A stretch of 64,000 nucleotides of DNA from Variovorax sp. PBL-E5 (GCF_901827185.1 NZ_LR594673.1:372001-436000), one strand, 5' to 3'; positions 1 to 11,114 are shown, counted from the first letter of the stretch. Notes: generated by a model from the sequence alone, not told the origin. Program-made: numbers and translations.

Positions 1-353
1 ACGACTACGAAGGCGCGGCGCTGGACGAAGACGAGCGCGACCGGCTCGTCAGGGATCTGGGACCCGAGGGCCGGGTGCTGATCCTGCGCAATCACGGCGC
101 GCTGACCGTGGGCCGCAGCGTGGGCGAGGCCTTCTGCTGGATGCACCGGCTGGAGACGGCCTGCAAGTACCAGATCGACGGGCTCGCCGGCGGCGTCGCG
201 CTGCATGAACTGTCGGAAGCGACCATCGCACACACGCGCGCGCAGGGCCGCAGGATGCTGGCCAGCGGCGGCTTCCTCGAATGCGGCAAGTTCGAATGGC
301 CCGGTCTGCTGCGCAAGCTCGAGCGCGAGCGCGGGAGTTCCTACCGGGGCTGA
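1..353 (+). CDS. class II aldolase/adducin family protein (5' end cut off)
   Basis: Only the last ~117 residues are present; the gene enters from outside the window, reading in frame from base 3. The motif LRNHGALTVGRSVGEA is the C-terminal metal-binding His region of the class II aldolase/adducin fold (fuculose- or ribulose-phosphate aldolase type), which binds a divalent metal and cleaves or epimerises oxo-sugars or related small acids. The missing N-terminus prevents a substrate call. It converges on the crotonase-fold gene, with 18 bp between the stops. It may belong to the same catabolic cluster, but that is inference. Confidence 0.8.
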   Translation, partial: DYEGAALDEDERDRLVRDLGPEGRVLILRNHGALTVGRSVGEAFCWMHRLETACKYQIDGLAGGVALHELSEATIAHTRAQGRRMLASGGFLECGKFEWPGLLRKLERERGSSYRG

Positions 354-371
354 AGCTCGGCGCGCCGCGCG

Positions 372-1115
372 CTAGGCCTCGCGTGCGCGGTTCAGTGCCG
401 TCAGCCGTTCGGCGGTCGCCGTCGACTGCAGCGAGGCCTCGTAGGCCGCGCGGCCCGCGGCTTCCGACCAGGTGCCGAGCGCCAGCGCGTCGATGTGCTG
501 CTTCATGGATTTCACGGCGTCGCGCTCGCACAGCAGGATCGATTCGACGTAGGCCCGAACCTTGCCGTCCAGCGCTTCGCGCTCGACCAGCTCCGTGAGG
601 TAGCCGATGCGCAGCAGCTCCTCGGCATCGATCGATTGGGCCGTCAGGAAGATCTTCTTCGTCGCCGCGGGTCCGATGCGCTCGACGAAGCGGCGCAGGC
701 CGCCGGGATAGTAGTGCAGGCCGAACTTCGCGGCCGGCATGAAGAGCCGGCTGCCGTGCACGCCGATGCGGAAATCGCAGCTCATCGCCAGGTCCGTGCC
801 GCCGCCATACGCGCTGCCGTTCATGGCACAGATGGTGGGAATGGGCAGGTGTTCGATCTGGTCCAGCATGTCTTCGAAGCGCTGGTCGAGCCGCGAGCTG
901 ATCTGCGTCAGCGTGTAGCCGGCGCAGAAGGTCTTCTCGCCGGTGCCGGTGAGGACCAGCACGGCAACGTCGGGATGCTTGACGATCTCCTGCAGATGCT
1001 GCGACACGGCTTGCGGATCGTCGGCATCGATGCGGTTGTGTTCGTCGGGACGGCGCAATGTGAGGGTCGCCACCTTGCCCTCGATGGACAGCGTCGGACT
1101 GCCGGCACCGCTCAT
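372..1115 (-). CDS. enoyl-CoA hydratase/isomerase (crotonase) family protein
   Basis: 247 residues, crotonase fold. The oxyanion-hole segments are visible: CAGYTLTQ and NGSAYGGGTDLAMSCDFRIG. The two catalytic glutamates of true enoyl-CoA hydratase are not conserved: the first sits in GGTDLAM (Asp) and the second falls in PAAKFGL (Ala). Simple hydratase activity is therefore doubtful, and isomerase, hydrolase or lyase chemistry on a CoA ester is as likely. Its ATG overlaps the stop of the upstream CoA-transferase by 4 bp (ATGA), so the two are translationally coupled and probably act on the same acyl-CoA. The substrate is unknown. Confidence 0.85.
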   Translation of the reverse strand: MSGAGSPTLSIEGKVATLTLRRPDEHNRIDADDPQAVSQHLQEIVKHPDVAVLVLTGTGEKTFCAGYTLTQISSRLDQRFEDMLDQIEHLPIPTICAMNGSAYGGGTDLAMSCDFRIGVHGSRLFMPAAKFGLHYYPGGLRRFVERIGPAATKKIFLTAQSIDAEELLRIGYLTELVEREALDGKVRAYVESILLCERDAVKSMKQHIDALALGTWSEAAGRAAYEASLQSTATAERLTALNRAREA

Positions 1116-2332
1116 GCCGCCCCCTTGCCGGCGTCTTGCGCGACGACGCCCTCGCGCGCCAGCGCGTCGATCTCGGCCTGGTCGTAGCCGTACTCGCGCA
1201 GCACCTCGAAGGTGTGCTGTCCCAGCAGCGGCGGCGCGCTGCGGATCGACCGGCCCTGCATCGCCTCCAGCCGGATCGGCGAGCCCACCTGGCGCAGCGT
1301 GCCGAGCTCGGGATGCTCGACCTCCTCGACGAAGCCGCAATGCTGCACCTGCTCGTCGGCGAACACATCGGACAGGTCGTTGATCGGACCCGCGGGAATG
1401 TCGGCATCGATGAGCATCCGGGTCCATGCCGCGCGGGTGCGGGTCTTGAGCTTGTCTTCGATCAGCCGCTTCAGTTCGTTGCGATGCCCGATCCGGGCCG
1501 CGTTGCTGGCAAAGCGCGGGTCGTCGACCAGCGCAGCCAGATCGAGCAGCGCGCAGAGTTTGCGCCACATGTCGGTCGTGGCGGGCGCGATGTTCAAGGG
1601 GCCGTCCGCCGCCTCGAACACGCCGTAGGGCGAGATCACCGGATGCGTGTTGCCGGCCAGCTTGGGCACTTCGCCGAGGCTCAGAAAGCGTTGTCCCTGC
1701 ACGCTCAAGAGGCCCACCAGCCCGGCCAGCAGCGAGGTCTCCACGCGCTGGCCGCGGCCGGTGCGTTGGCGTTCGTTGAGTGCGGCGAGCACGCCCATGG
1801 CGCACCACATGCCGGCCGTCTGGTCGCCGATGGCCACACCGACGCGCATCGGGCCGGACTCTTCGGAACCCGTGACGCTCATGAGGCCCGAGTAGCCCTG
1901 CGCGATCTGGTCGAAGCCGGGCCGCTGTCCCGCGGGGCCGGTGCGGCCGAAGCCGGTGATGCCGGCGTAGATGAGGCCGGGGTTGTCTTCGACCAGGCTG
2001 TCGTAGTCGAGCCCCATCGACTCCATCGCGCCGACGCGGAAGTTCTCGGCGATGACATCGGACCGGCTGGCCAGCCGGCGCAGCAGCTGCAGCGCGCGAG
2101 GGTCGCGGAAATTGAGCGCGATGCCGCGCTTGTTGCGATTGCCGCTCAGATAGTAGGCACTCGTGCCGCGATCGAAAGGACCCCAGTTGCGGATCATGTC
2201 GCCGGCCAGCGGCTCCACCTTGATGACGTCGGCACCGAGGTCGGCAAGGATCATCGTGCAGAAGGGCCCGGCCAGGGCGCGGGTCAGGTCGAGCACGCGG
2301 ATGCCGGCGAGCGGAAGTTGGGCTGAAGCCAT
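1112..2332 (-). CDS. CaiB/BaiF family (class III) CoA-transferase
   Basis: 406 residues, the usual length for family III CoA-transferases, which move CoA between carboxylic acids through an aspartyl-CoA anhydride. The N-terminus LPLAGIRVLDLTRALAGPF and the segment ADLGADVIKVEPLAGD are typical. Asp170 in GVAIGDQTAG is at the position of the catalytic aspartate. It is the first gene of a two-gene minus-strand operon and diverges from the sulfatase gene across an 80-bp gap holding a perfect inverted repeat. Likely role: CoA activation of the acid produced by the divergent dehydrogenases. The acid is not identifiable from sequence. Confidence 0.9.
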   Translation of the reverse strand: MASAQLPLAGIRVLDLTRALAGPFCTMILADLGADVIKVEPLAGDMIRNWGPFDRGTSAYYLSGNRNKRGIALNFRDPRALQLLRRLASRSDVIAENFRVGAMESMGLDYDSLVEDNPGLIYAGITGFGRTGPAGQRPGFDQIAQGYSGLMSVTGSEESGPMRVGVAIGDQTAGMWCAMGVLAALNERQRTGRGQRVETSLLAGLVGLLSVQGQRFLSLGEVPKLAGNTHPVISPYGVFEAADGPLNIAPATTDMWRKLCALLDLAALVDDPRFASNAARIGHRNELKRLIEDKLKTRTRAAWTRMLIDADIPAGPINDLSDVFADEQVQHCGFVEEVEHPELGTLRQVGSPIRLEAMQGRSIRSAPPLLGQHTFEVLREYGYDQAEIDALAREGVVAQDAGKGAA

Positions 2333-2376
2333 GCGGGTCTCCTGAAAAAGACTTGTATTCGAACGCGCTCGAGTCT

Positions 2377-2403
2377 ATATTGCATACAACCGTTATGCAA
2401 TAT
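2377..2403. promoter_or_regulatory. perfect 10-bp inverted repeat, probable operator
   Basis: Arms ATATTGCATA and TATGCAATAT are exact reverse complements separated by 7 bases. The repeat lies between the divergent CoA-transferase and sulfatase genes and ends 9 bases before the sulfatase ATG. The position suits a repressor controlling both directions. The GntR/FCD-type regulator at the end of the same cluster (8172-8858) is the obvious candidate, since AT-rich palindromes are typical FCD-GntR targets. The pairing is inference. Confidence 0.65.
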
Positions 2404-2412
2404 TGGAGTCCA

Positions 2413-3936
2413 ATGAAAAAGCCCAACATCCTCATGATCATGGCCGACCAGCTCTCGGCACCGGTCCTCCCCTTCCACGGCAACACGGCCGTCAAGGCAC
2501 CGCATCTGCAGGCGCTGGCCGAGCGCTCGACCGTGTTCGACAACGCCTACTGCAACTTCCCGCTGTGCGCGCCGGCGCGCTTTTCGCTGCTGGCCGGACA
2601 GTTCGCCACGCGCATCGGCGCCTTCGACAATGCGTGCGAGTTCGAGGCCTCGACGCCGACGCTGCCCTACTACCTCGGCGCCCAGGGGTACAAGACGATC
2701 CTCGCCGGCAAGATGCACTTCGTCGGGCCGGACCAGAAGCATGGCTTCCAGGAACGGCTGACCACCGACATCTACCCGGCCGACTTCGGCTGGGCGGCCG
2801 ACTGGAAGGAAGGCGAGTTCAGCTTCTATTCGCCCGGCCACAACCTGAGCACGGTCGACGAGAGCGGCGAATGCTTTCGCAGCCTGCAGCTGGACTACGA
2901 CGAGGAAGTGGAAGCGAAATCCGTCCAGCGCCTGTACGACCTGGCGCGCGACGACGAGCAGCCCTTCTTCATGTGCGTGTCGTACACGCATCCGCATCCG
3001 CCCTTTCACATCCTTCCCGAGTACCTGGCGAGGTACAAGCGCGAGGAGATCAATCTGCCGACGGTCGGCGACATCCCGATGGAAGAGCGCGACATGCTCA
3101 GCCGCTGGATCCAGTTTTCCCACGGCCTGGACAAGCAGACCGCGAGCGAGGAACAGATCCTGCGCGCGCGCCATGCCTACTACGCGATGGTCAGCTACAT
3201 CGACGACAAGGTGGGCAAGCTGCTGGAGACGCTCCAGCGCACCGGCTTCGACGACAACACGATCGTCGTCTTCACCTCCGACCACGGCGACATGCTGGGC
3301 GAGCGCGGCATGTGGTTCAAGCGCGTGTTCTTCGACTGGTCGGCCAAAGTGCCGATGATCGTGCGGCAGCCCGGCAACGCCGGCGGCCGCCGCATCGCCG
3401 AGCCGGTGTCGCACGTCGACCTGCTGCCGACGCTGATGGACTTCGCCGCGGACGGCAAGACGCCCGAGTGGGTGGAACCCGTCGACGGCAGGAGCCTGCG
3501 GCCGCTGATCGAAGGCGAGAGCGAGCGCGACGATGCGAGCGCCTTCGTCGAGTACACCGCCGAGGGCGTGACCGGTCCCTGCTGCATGCTGCGGCGCGGC
3601 CGGTACAAGTACGTCTACACGCATGGCTATCCGGACCAGCTGTACGACATGACGGCCGATCCCAAGGAGCTGCGGAACATCGCCACGACCTCGCCCGAAC
3701 TCACCGCGGGCCTGAAGGCCCAGGTCTTCGCGCGCTGGGATGCGGACGACATCAAGCGCCGCGTGCTGGCCAGCCAGGCGCGCCGCCAGTTCATCAAGGA
3801 CCTGCCCGATGCCATCCAGCCGGTCTGGGACTACCAGGCCAGCGTCGACGACACGAAGCGCTTCGTGCGCCGCGGCAGCGCACGGATCATCAAGGTGAAG
3901 AAGCGCTGGCCCGTGGTGACGGACATCGGCAGTTGA
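2413..3936 (+). CDS. sulfatase, choline-sulfatase-like
   Basis: 507 residues. The sulfatase signature CAPAR (C52-x-P-x-R) is present, so Cys52 should be converted to formylglycine. N-terminal NILMIMADQ supplies metal ligands, and TSDHGDMLGERGMWFK is the second metal and active-site block. The C-terminus (RRVLASQARRQFI, WDYQASVDDTKRFVRR) resembles the C-terminal domain of choline sulfatases (BetC). It should hydrolyse a small alkyl or aryl sulfate ester to an alcohol and sulfate in the cytoplasm, as no signal peptide is seen. The start at 2413 is chosen for the GGAG just upstream; an in-frame ATG at 2353 would run through the operator. No choline dehydrogenase gene is nearby, so the substrate may not be choline sulfate. 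Confidence 0.85.
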   Translation: MKKPNILMIMADQLSAPVLPFHGNTAVKAPHLQALAERSTVFDNAYCNFPLCAPARFSLLAGQFATRIGAFDNACEFEASTPTLPYYLGAQGYKTILAGKMHFVGPDQKHGFQERLTTDIYPADFGWAADWKEGEFSFYSPGHNLSTVDESGECFRSLQLDYDEEVEAKSVQRLYDLARDDEQPFFMCVSYTHPHPPFHILPEYLARYKREEINLPTVGDIPMEERDMLSRWIQFSHGLDKQTASEEQILRARHAYYAMVSYIDDKVGKLLETLQRTGFDDNTIVVFTSDHGDMLGERGMWFKRVFFDWSAKVPMIVRQPGNAGGRRIAEPVSHVDLLPTLMDFAADGKTPEWVEPVDGRSLRPLIEGESERDDASAFVEYTAEGVTGPCCMLRRGRYKYVYTHGYPDQLYDMTADPKELRNIATTSPELTAGLKAQVFARWDADDIKRRVLASQARRQFIKDLPDAIQPVWDYQASVDDTKRFVRRGSARIIKVKKRWPVVTDIGS

Positions 3937-3956
3937 TCGCCAGCAAGGAGCCCCTC

Positions 3957-5456
3957 ATGGACACAGAGACCCTCCATCCCGACACCGATCCCAAGCAGCT
4001 CGCTCACGCGCTCAGCGGATTCAACCTGATCGACGGCAAGCTGGTTCGCGCCTGTTCGGGCCGGACCTTCCCCGTCGTCAATCCGGCGACCGGACTGCAG
4101 ATCGGCACGGCCGCATCGAGCGATGCGAAGGACATCGCCCTCGCCGTCGAGGCGGCGCAGCGCGCGCAACCCGCATGGGCGGCCATCGCTGCGCGCAAGC
4201 GCGGCATGCTCGTCGCGGAATGCGCGCGCCTCCTGAATGCCCACGTGGAGGAACTGGGGCGCCTGGTCGCGCTGGAAACCGGCAAGGCCCTTCGCACGGA
4301 AAGCCGCGTCGAAGCCTCGGTGGTCGCCGATGCGCTCCAGTTCTATGGCGGGCTCGGCTCGGAACTCAAGGGCGAGTCGGTGCCCTTCAGTCCCGAGATG
4401 CTCACCGTGACGACGCGCGAGGCGATCGGCGTGGTCGGCGTCATCATTCCGTGGAACGCGCCGATGATGCTGATGGCGCTCAAGATCGCACCCGCGATCG
4501 TCGCCGGCAACTGCGTCGTGGTGAAGTCCGCGGAGGAAGCGCCGCTGGCCGTGCTGCGGGTCTGCCAGATCCTCAATCAGCTGCTGCCCCAGGGCGTGCT
4601 CAACATCGTTTCGGGCTTCGGCCCCGAGTGCGGCGCGCCGCTCGTGTCGCATCCCGGCGTGGGCAAGATCACCTTCACCGGCTCGGTCGAAACCGGCCGG
4701 CTGATCGCGAAGGCGGCCGGCGACAAGCTCATTCCCGTGACGCTCGAACTCGGCGGCAAGAGTCCGATGATCGTGATGGACGATGCGGACCTCGACCGCG
4801 CCGTGGCGGGTGCGGTGGCCGGCATGCGCTTCACGCGCCAGGGCCAGAGCTGCACCGCGGCCAGCCGCATCTTCGTGCACGAGCGCGTGCACGACGAATT
4901 CGTGGCCAAGGTCCGCGCGAAGGTGGATGCCATGAAGATGGGCGACCCGCTCGACGAGGCGACCGACATCGGCACCCTCATCTCCAGGGAGCAGCGCGAC
5001 AAGGTGCTGGGCTACGTCGAAGCGGGCCGCGTCAGCGCCGGCGCATCGGCCATCGAATGCTCGGCCCTGCCGGCGGACGATGCGCTGCGCGACGGGCTCT
5101 TCGTGCGGCCCGTGCTGTTCACCGGCCTGGGCAACGACAGCCGGCTGGCGCGCGAGGAGATCTTCGGGCCGGTGACCTGCTTCATCAAGTTCTCGCACTA
5201 CGAAGAGGCGCTGGCCCAGGCGAACGACAGCGACTTCGGCCTGGCCGCCACGATCTGGACGCGCGACCTGAAGACCGCGCTCGATGCGAGCCGCCGGCTG
5301 CAGGCGGGCTTCGTCCAGATCAACCAGAACATCGTCGTGCAGCCCGGCCTGTCCTACGGCGGCGTGAAGCAGTCGGGGCTCGGACGCGAGGCCTCGCTCG
5401 AAGCGATGCTGGACCACTTCACCCACAAGAAGACCGTGATCTTCAACATGCAATAG
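3957..5456 (+). CDS. NAD(P)-dependent aldehyde dehydrogenase
   Basis: 499 residues, full-length ALDH superfamily. Cofactor and active-site blocks: IIPWNAP, LELGGKSP with general base Glu264, and GQSCTAA with nucleophile Cys299. The start follows AGCAAGGAGCCCCTC, a good ribosome site, 20 bases after the sulfatase stop. Context suggests that the alcohol released by the sulfatase is oxidised to an aldehyde and then to an acid by this enzyme. It looks closest to the betaine-, vanillin- or salicylaldehyde-dehydrogenase branches, but sequence alone does not settle the substrate. Confidence 0.9.
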   Translation: MDTETLHPDTDPKQLAHALSGFNLIDGKLVRACSGRTFPVVNPATGLQIGTAASSDAKDIALAVEAAQRAQPAWAAIAARKRGMLVAECARLLNAHVEELGRLVALETGKALRTESRVEASVVADALQFYGGLGSELKGESVPFSPEMLTVTTREAIGVVGVIIPWNAPMMLMALKIAPAIVAGNCVVVKSAEEAPLAVLRVCQILNQLLPQGVLNIVSGFGPECGAPLVSHPGVGKITFTGSVETGRLIAKAAGDKLIPVTLELGGKSPMIVMDDADLDRAVAGAVAGMRFTRQGQSCTAASRIFVHERVHDEFVAKVRAKVDAMKMGDPLDEATDIGTLISREQRDKVLGYVEAGRVSAGASAIECSALPADDALRDGLFVRPVLFTGLGNDSRLAREEIFGPVTCFIKFSHYEEALAQANDSDFGLAATIWTRDLKTALDASRRLQAGFVQINQNIVVQPGLSYGGVKQSGLGREASLEAMLDHFTHKKTVIFNMQ

Positions 5457-5492
5457 CGCAGCCCTTGCGCATACAAACAAGGAGACAAGACC

Positions 5493-6392
5493 ATGACGAC
5501 CATCGGATTCATCGGACTCGGCAACATGGGCATGCCCATGGCGTCGAACTTGCACCGTGCGGGCCATGAGGTCCGCTGCTTCGACACCAGTGCCGCGGCA
5601 CTCGCCGAGGCGGCCGAACGCGGGATGTCGCCGTGCACCAGCGTCGCCGCGGCGATCGAGGGCGCGCAGTGCGTGGTGTCCATGCTGCCGAGCGGCCGGC
5701 ATGTGCTCGACGTGCTGGTGACGCCGCAGGAGCTGCCCTACGCGCCGGGCTGCGTGGTCATCGACTGCTCGACCATCGACATCGCCTCGTGCGCGGCGTT
5801 TCACCAGGCCTTGTCGCGGCGCGGCATCGCCACGCTCGATGCGCCGGTGTCCGGCGGCGTGACGGGCGCTGCCGCGGGCGCGCTCACCTTCATGGTCGGC
5901 GGCACCGAAGAAGCCTTCGCACGCGCGCTGCCCCTGCTCCAGCGCATGGGCAAGAACGTGATCCATGCCGGAGACGCCGGCGCGGGACAGGCGGCCAAGA
6001 TCTGCAACAACATGATCACCGGCATTTCGATGGTGGCGGTCGCGGAGGCGCTGAGCCTGGCGAAGCGGCTGGGACTCGACCTGCGCAAGTTCTTCGACAT
6101 CGCCTCCACCTCCTCGGGTCAATGCTGGTCCTTGACGAGCTATTCGCCCGAGCCCGGACTGGTCGCCAGCTCGCCTTCGAACCGCGGCTACGAAGGCGGC
6201 TTCGCATCGGAACTCATGCTCAAGGATCTGCGGCTGGCCGAACAGGCCGCGATCGCCAGCGGCGCACCCGCGCTGCTGGGCGGCGCCGCGGCCTCGCTGT
6301 ATGCCATGCACTGCCAGGCCGGAAAGCGGCGCCTGGATTTCTCGTCGATCATCCAGATGATGGACGACCGCCCGGCCCGGGCGGCCGTCTGA
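5493..6392 (+). CDS. NAD(P)-dependent beta-hydroxyacid dehydrogenase (3-hydroxyisobutyrate dehydrogenase family)
   Basis: 299 residues. The N-terminal Rossmann motif IGFIGLGNMGMPMASNL, the substrate motif DAPVSGGVTGAAAGALTFMV and the catalytic lysine (Lys169 in AAKICNNMITG) identify the 3-hydroxyisobutyrate/tartronate-semialdehyde reductase family. It oxidises a 3-hydroxyacid to its semialdehyde or the reverse. It follows the aldehyde dehydrogenase by 36 bp with an AAGGAGAC ribosome site. Paired with that enzyme it could interconvert a hydroxyacid, its semialdehyde and an acid for CoA activation; this route is inferred. Confidence 0.88.
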   Translation: MTTIGFIGLGNMGMPMASNLHRAGHEVRCFDTSAAALAEAAERGMSPCTSVAAAIEGAQCVVSMLPSGRHVLDVLVTPQELPYAPGCVVIDCSTIDIASCAAFHQALSRRGIATLDAPVSGGVTGAAAGALTFMVGGTEEAFARALPLLQRMGKNVIHAGDAGAGQAAKICNNMITGISMVAVAEALSLAKRLGLDLRKFFDIASTSSGQCWSLTSYSPEPGLVASSPSNRGYEGGFASELMLKDLRLAEQAAIASGAPALLGGAAASLYAMHCQAGKRRLDFSSIIQMMDDRPARAAV

Positions 6393-6414
6393 GCGCAGCG
6401 CGAGGAACCACGCC

Positions 6415-7386
6415 ATGAACCGCATCGCACGCGCCTTCTTCAGCTTCGCACTGTGCCTGGGCCTGCTGCACGCAGGCCTTGGCATCGCCCATGCCGCCGG
6501 TCCGGGCAAGCTCATCATCGGCTATCCGCCCGGCCAGTCCGTCGACATCATCGGCCGCCTGCTGGCCGACCGCTTGAGCCAGACGACGGAGCGCAAGTGG
6601 ATCGTCGAAAGCATGCCGGGCCAGTCCGGCAGCATCGCGCTGGCGGCCGTCGCGCGCATGCCCGCGGACGGCAGCGTGATGACGCTGTCGGCATCGGCGG
6701 CGCTGGCGGGCAATCCCTTCCTCTACACGAACGTGAGGTACGACCCCATCAAGGATTTCGAGCCGATCGGCCTGATGTACGACGCGCCCTTGCTGCTGCT
6801 GGTCAATGCCGCGCTGCCCGTCAAGTCGCTGCCGGAATTGCTGGCCTATCTGCGCGCCCATCCCGGCCAGCTCAGCTACTCGTCGCCGGGCAATGGCTCA
6901 GTCTCGCACCTGGCGATGAGCGAGCTGCTTCGGCGCAGCGGAACGTCGATGACGCACGTGCCCTACCAGGGCGCATCGAAGTCGCTGGCCGATCTGGCGG
7001 GCGGCCAGGTGCAGGTCTCGTTCGACGCGATCGCGGCGGCGCAGCCCTTCCTCGCCTCGGGCAAGATCCGGGCGATCGCGATCAGCTCGAAGGAACGCGT
7101 TGCGGTGCTTCCCGACATTCCGACCGTGTCCGAAAGCGGCATCGAAGGCTTCGACATGGTGCCCTGGGTCGGCCTGCTGGCGCCGGCCGGCACGCCCCGG
7201 GATGCCGTCGACAAGCTCAGCGTCGAACTTGGCAAGATCGTGCAATCGGAGGACTTCTCCCAACGCGTGGTCTCGCTCGGCGGGCGCCCGCGCACCGCAC
7301 CGGCGGCCGAGTTCCGCAGCTTCCTGCGCAGCGAAGTCACGCGCTGGTCCGGCGTGATCAAGACCTCGGGCGCGAAGCTGGAGTGA
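6415..7386 (+). CDS. Bug-family tripartite tricarboxylate transporter substrate-binding protein
   Basis: 323 residues with a signal peptide (hydrophobic FFSFALCLGLLHAGLGIAHA, cleavage probably after AHA). Typical Bug landmarks follow: KLIIGYPPGQSVDIIGRLLA, FEPIGLMYDAPLLL, LSYSSPGNGS, THVPYQGASKSLADLAGGQV and GLLAPAGTPRDAV. It should bind a small carboxylate in the periplasm for a TctAB-type carrier. No TctA or TctB gene is in the window, so it is one of three orphan receptors here. It sits inside the sulfatase/dehydrogenase operon, suggesting its ligand is the substrate of that route. Confidence 0.92.
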   Translation: MNRIARAFFSFALCLGLLHAGLGIAHAAGPGKLIIGYPPGQSVDIIGRLLADRLSQTTERKWIVESMPGQSGSIALAAVARMPADGSVMTLSASAALAGNPFLYTNVRYDPIKDFEPIGLMYDAPLLLLVNAALPVKSLPELLAYLRAHPGQLSYSSPGNGSVSHLAMSELLRRSGTSMTHVPYQGASKSLADLAGGQVQVSFDAIAAAQPFLASGKIRAIAISSKERVAVLPDIPTVSESGIEGFDMVPWVGLLAPAGTPRDAVDKLSVELGKIVQSEDFSQRVVSLGGRPRTAPAAEFRSFLRSEVTRWSGVIKTSGAKLE

Positions 7387-7390
7387 GCGA

Positions 7391-8128
7391 ATGATCCTGA
7401 TCGCTTCCTCCGAGCGGGCGCGCGCGACGCGGCACGCGAGAACGCTGGCCAACGGGTTCTCGTTCCACCGCAGCGAATGGATAGAAGGCGGCGACGATGC
7501 GTCGCTGTCGCCGACCGTCTTCCTGGTGGAACAACCCGCCGGCGCGGTGCTCGCCCCGCACTTCCACATGCAGAATCAGTTCCAGATCGTCATGGCGGGC
7601 CACGGCAGGCTGGGCGCGCACGAGGTCGCGCAGGGCTCGGTGCACTATGCGGGCGCGTTCACCGGCTACGGGCCGGTGGTGGCCGGTCCCGAAGGGCTGA
7701 GCTACTTCACGGTTCGCGCCGTGCTCGAGACCGGTGCGAACTTCATCGAGAACGCGCGCGACAAGATGGTCCGCGGTCCGAAGTGCCACGTGCAGGGGCC
7801 GCCGCTGCCGGCCGCGTCCGACGGCGAGCTGGCCGCATTGCCGGCGCCGCGCAGCATGCACCTCATTGCGCCGCAGCCCGACCGGCTCGAAGCATGCGTC
7901 TGGTATCTGCCGCCGCACACCCGCATCGATGCGCCGCCGCCCGCGCCCGGCGGCCAGTTCCACTTTGCGATGGCCGGCAGTCTGCGGCATGGCCAGGCGT
8001 GGCTCGGCGGCTGGGAGAGCCGCTACCTCAGCGCGCGCGAGCCTTCGTGCCGGCTCGAGGCCGGTCCGCGAGGCCTGCAGGTCCTCGTCCTGCAGATGCC
8101 CGCCAAGGCCGCGGAATACTGTGCTTGA
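7391..8128 (+). CDS. cupin-fold protein of unknown function
   Basis: 245 residues, no close family recognised. PHFHMQNQFQIVMAGHG near residue 57 looks like a cupin metal-binding motif 1 (HxH...Q), and a second beta-rich half (GGQFHFAMAGSLRHGQAWLGG) suggests a bicupin. No signal peptide. The start lies 4 bases after the Bug stop, so it is clearly in the same transcript. It could be a metal-dependent isomerase, a dioxygenase or a ligand-sensing protein. The function is not assignable from sequence. Confidence 0.75.
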   Translation: MILIASSERARATRHARTLANGFSFHRSEWIEGGDDASLSPTVFLVEQPAGAVLAPHFHMQNQFQIVMAGHGRLGAHEVAQGSVHYAGAFTGYGPVVAGPEGLSYFTVRAVLETGANFIENARDKMVRGPKCHVQGPPLPAASDGELAALPAPRSMHLIAPQPDRLEACVWYLPPHTRIDAPPPAPGGQFHFAMAGSLRHGQAWLGGWESRYLSAREPSCRLEAGPRGLQVLVLQMPAKAAEYCA

Positions 8129-8171
8129 AGCGGAAGGCGAGGCCGCGCAGGCCGTGCGGTATAACGATGGC

Positions 8172-8858
8172 ATGCCGACGTCGACCGCCAGAACATCCAA
8201 GAAGAGGGACGCCCCCGCACTTTCCGTCGAACAGGTGTGCGACAAGATCCGCACTGCCATTCTGAGCGGCAAGCTGCGCCCCGGCGACAAGCTGACCGAG
8301 CAGGACCTGGCGGCGGAATACCGCGTCAGCCGCACGCCGATCCGCGAGGCCATCCGGCAGCTCGAGGTGGAGCGCCTCGTCTCGCGCACACCGTTCGTGG
8401 GCGTGACCGTGACGCAGCTGCGGCCTTCCGAGATCATCGAGCTGCTCGACATCCGCGAGGTGCTCGAAGGCCTGGTCGCGCGGCTGGCCGCGAAAGAGCT
8501 TCAGCCCGAGCAGCGCACGCGGCTGCGCAAGACTTTCGACCGAATGACGGCGTCCGCCAAGAGCGGCAACGTGGTGCAGTACCTGGACGAGGCGCTGGCG
8601 TTTCGCAGGATCCTCGTCGAATGCTCGCGCAGCGAGACGCTCACCCAGTACGTCATGGGCATCGAGAACCGCCTGCGGCTGGTGGGCAACCGGACCGCAT
8701 TGATTCCGGGACGCATGCAGGCCGCGATTTCCGAGCACAAGAAACTGCTGCAGGCCATCGAGGCCGGAGAGGCGCAGGCCGCGGAGCAGTTGAACCGGGA
8801 GCGGATTCAACATATCCGCGCCGATGTCGAGAAGTCGTTTTCGTTCTCGGTTCTCTGA
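8172..8858 (+). CDS. GntR family (FCD) transcriptional regulator
   Basis: 228 residues. N-terminal winged helix: ILSGKLRPGDKLTEQDLAA and YRVSRTPIREAIRQLEVE are the GntR recognition signature. The all-helical FCD domain follows (LLDIREVLEGLVARLAA; His in SEHKKLLQAIEAGEAQAAEQ). FCD regulators sense small carboxylates and usually repress the adjacent catabolic operon. It ends the plus-strand cluster and is probably the factor that binds the 2377-2403 palindrome. The start is the ATG at 8172; a GTG upstream is possible but adds a poorly conserved stretch. It converges with icd, 18 bp apart. Confidence 0.92.
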   Translation: MPTSTARTSKKRDAPALSVEQVCDKIRTAILSGKLRPGDKLTEQDLAAEYRVSRTPIREAIRQLEVERLVSRTPFVGVTVTQLRPSEIIELLDIREVLEGLVARLAAKELQPEQRTRLRKTFDRMTASAKSGNVVQYLDEALAFRRILVECSRSETLTQYVMGIENRLRLVGNRTALIPGRMQAAISEHKKLLQAIEAGEAQAAEQLNRERIQHIRADVEKSFSFSVL

Positions 8859-8876
8859 GGCCGGCGCCTCGGTCCG

Positions 8877-11114
<2,238 letters not shown>

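Noticed and set aside
2403..5456. 1017-codon ORF spanning the sulfatase and aldehyde dehydrogenase
   Set aside because: Its first half is an out-of-frame shadow of the sulfatase; only the segment from 3957 onward is aldehyde dehydrogenase.
5461..5480. Second GntR operator copy before the hydroxyacid dehydrogenase (TTGCGCATACAA)
   Set aside because: It resembles one half of the 2377-2403 palindrome but has a 2-base insertion and no matching second arm.
8857..8870. GAGGC/GCCTC hairpin as a terminator between GntR and icd
   Set aside because: A 5-bp stem without a T-run is too weak in DNA this GC-rich.
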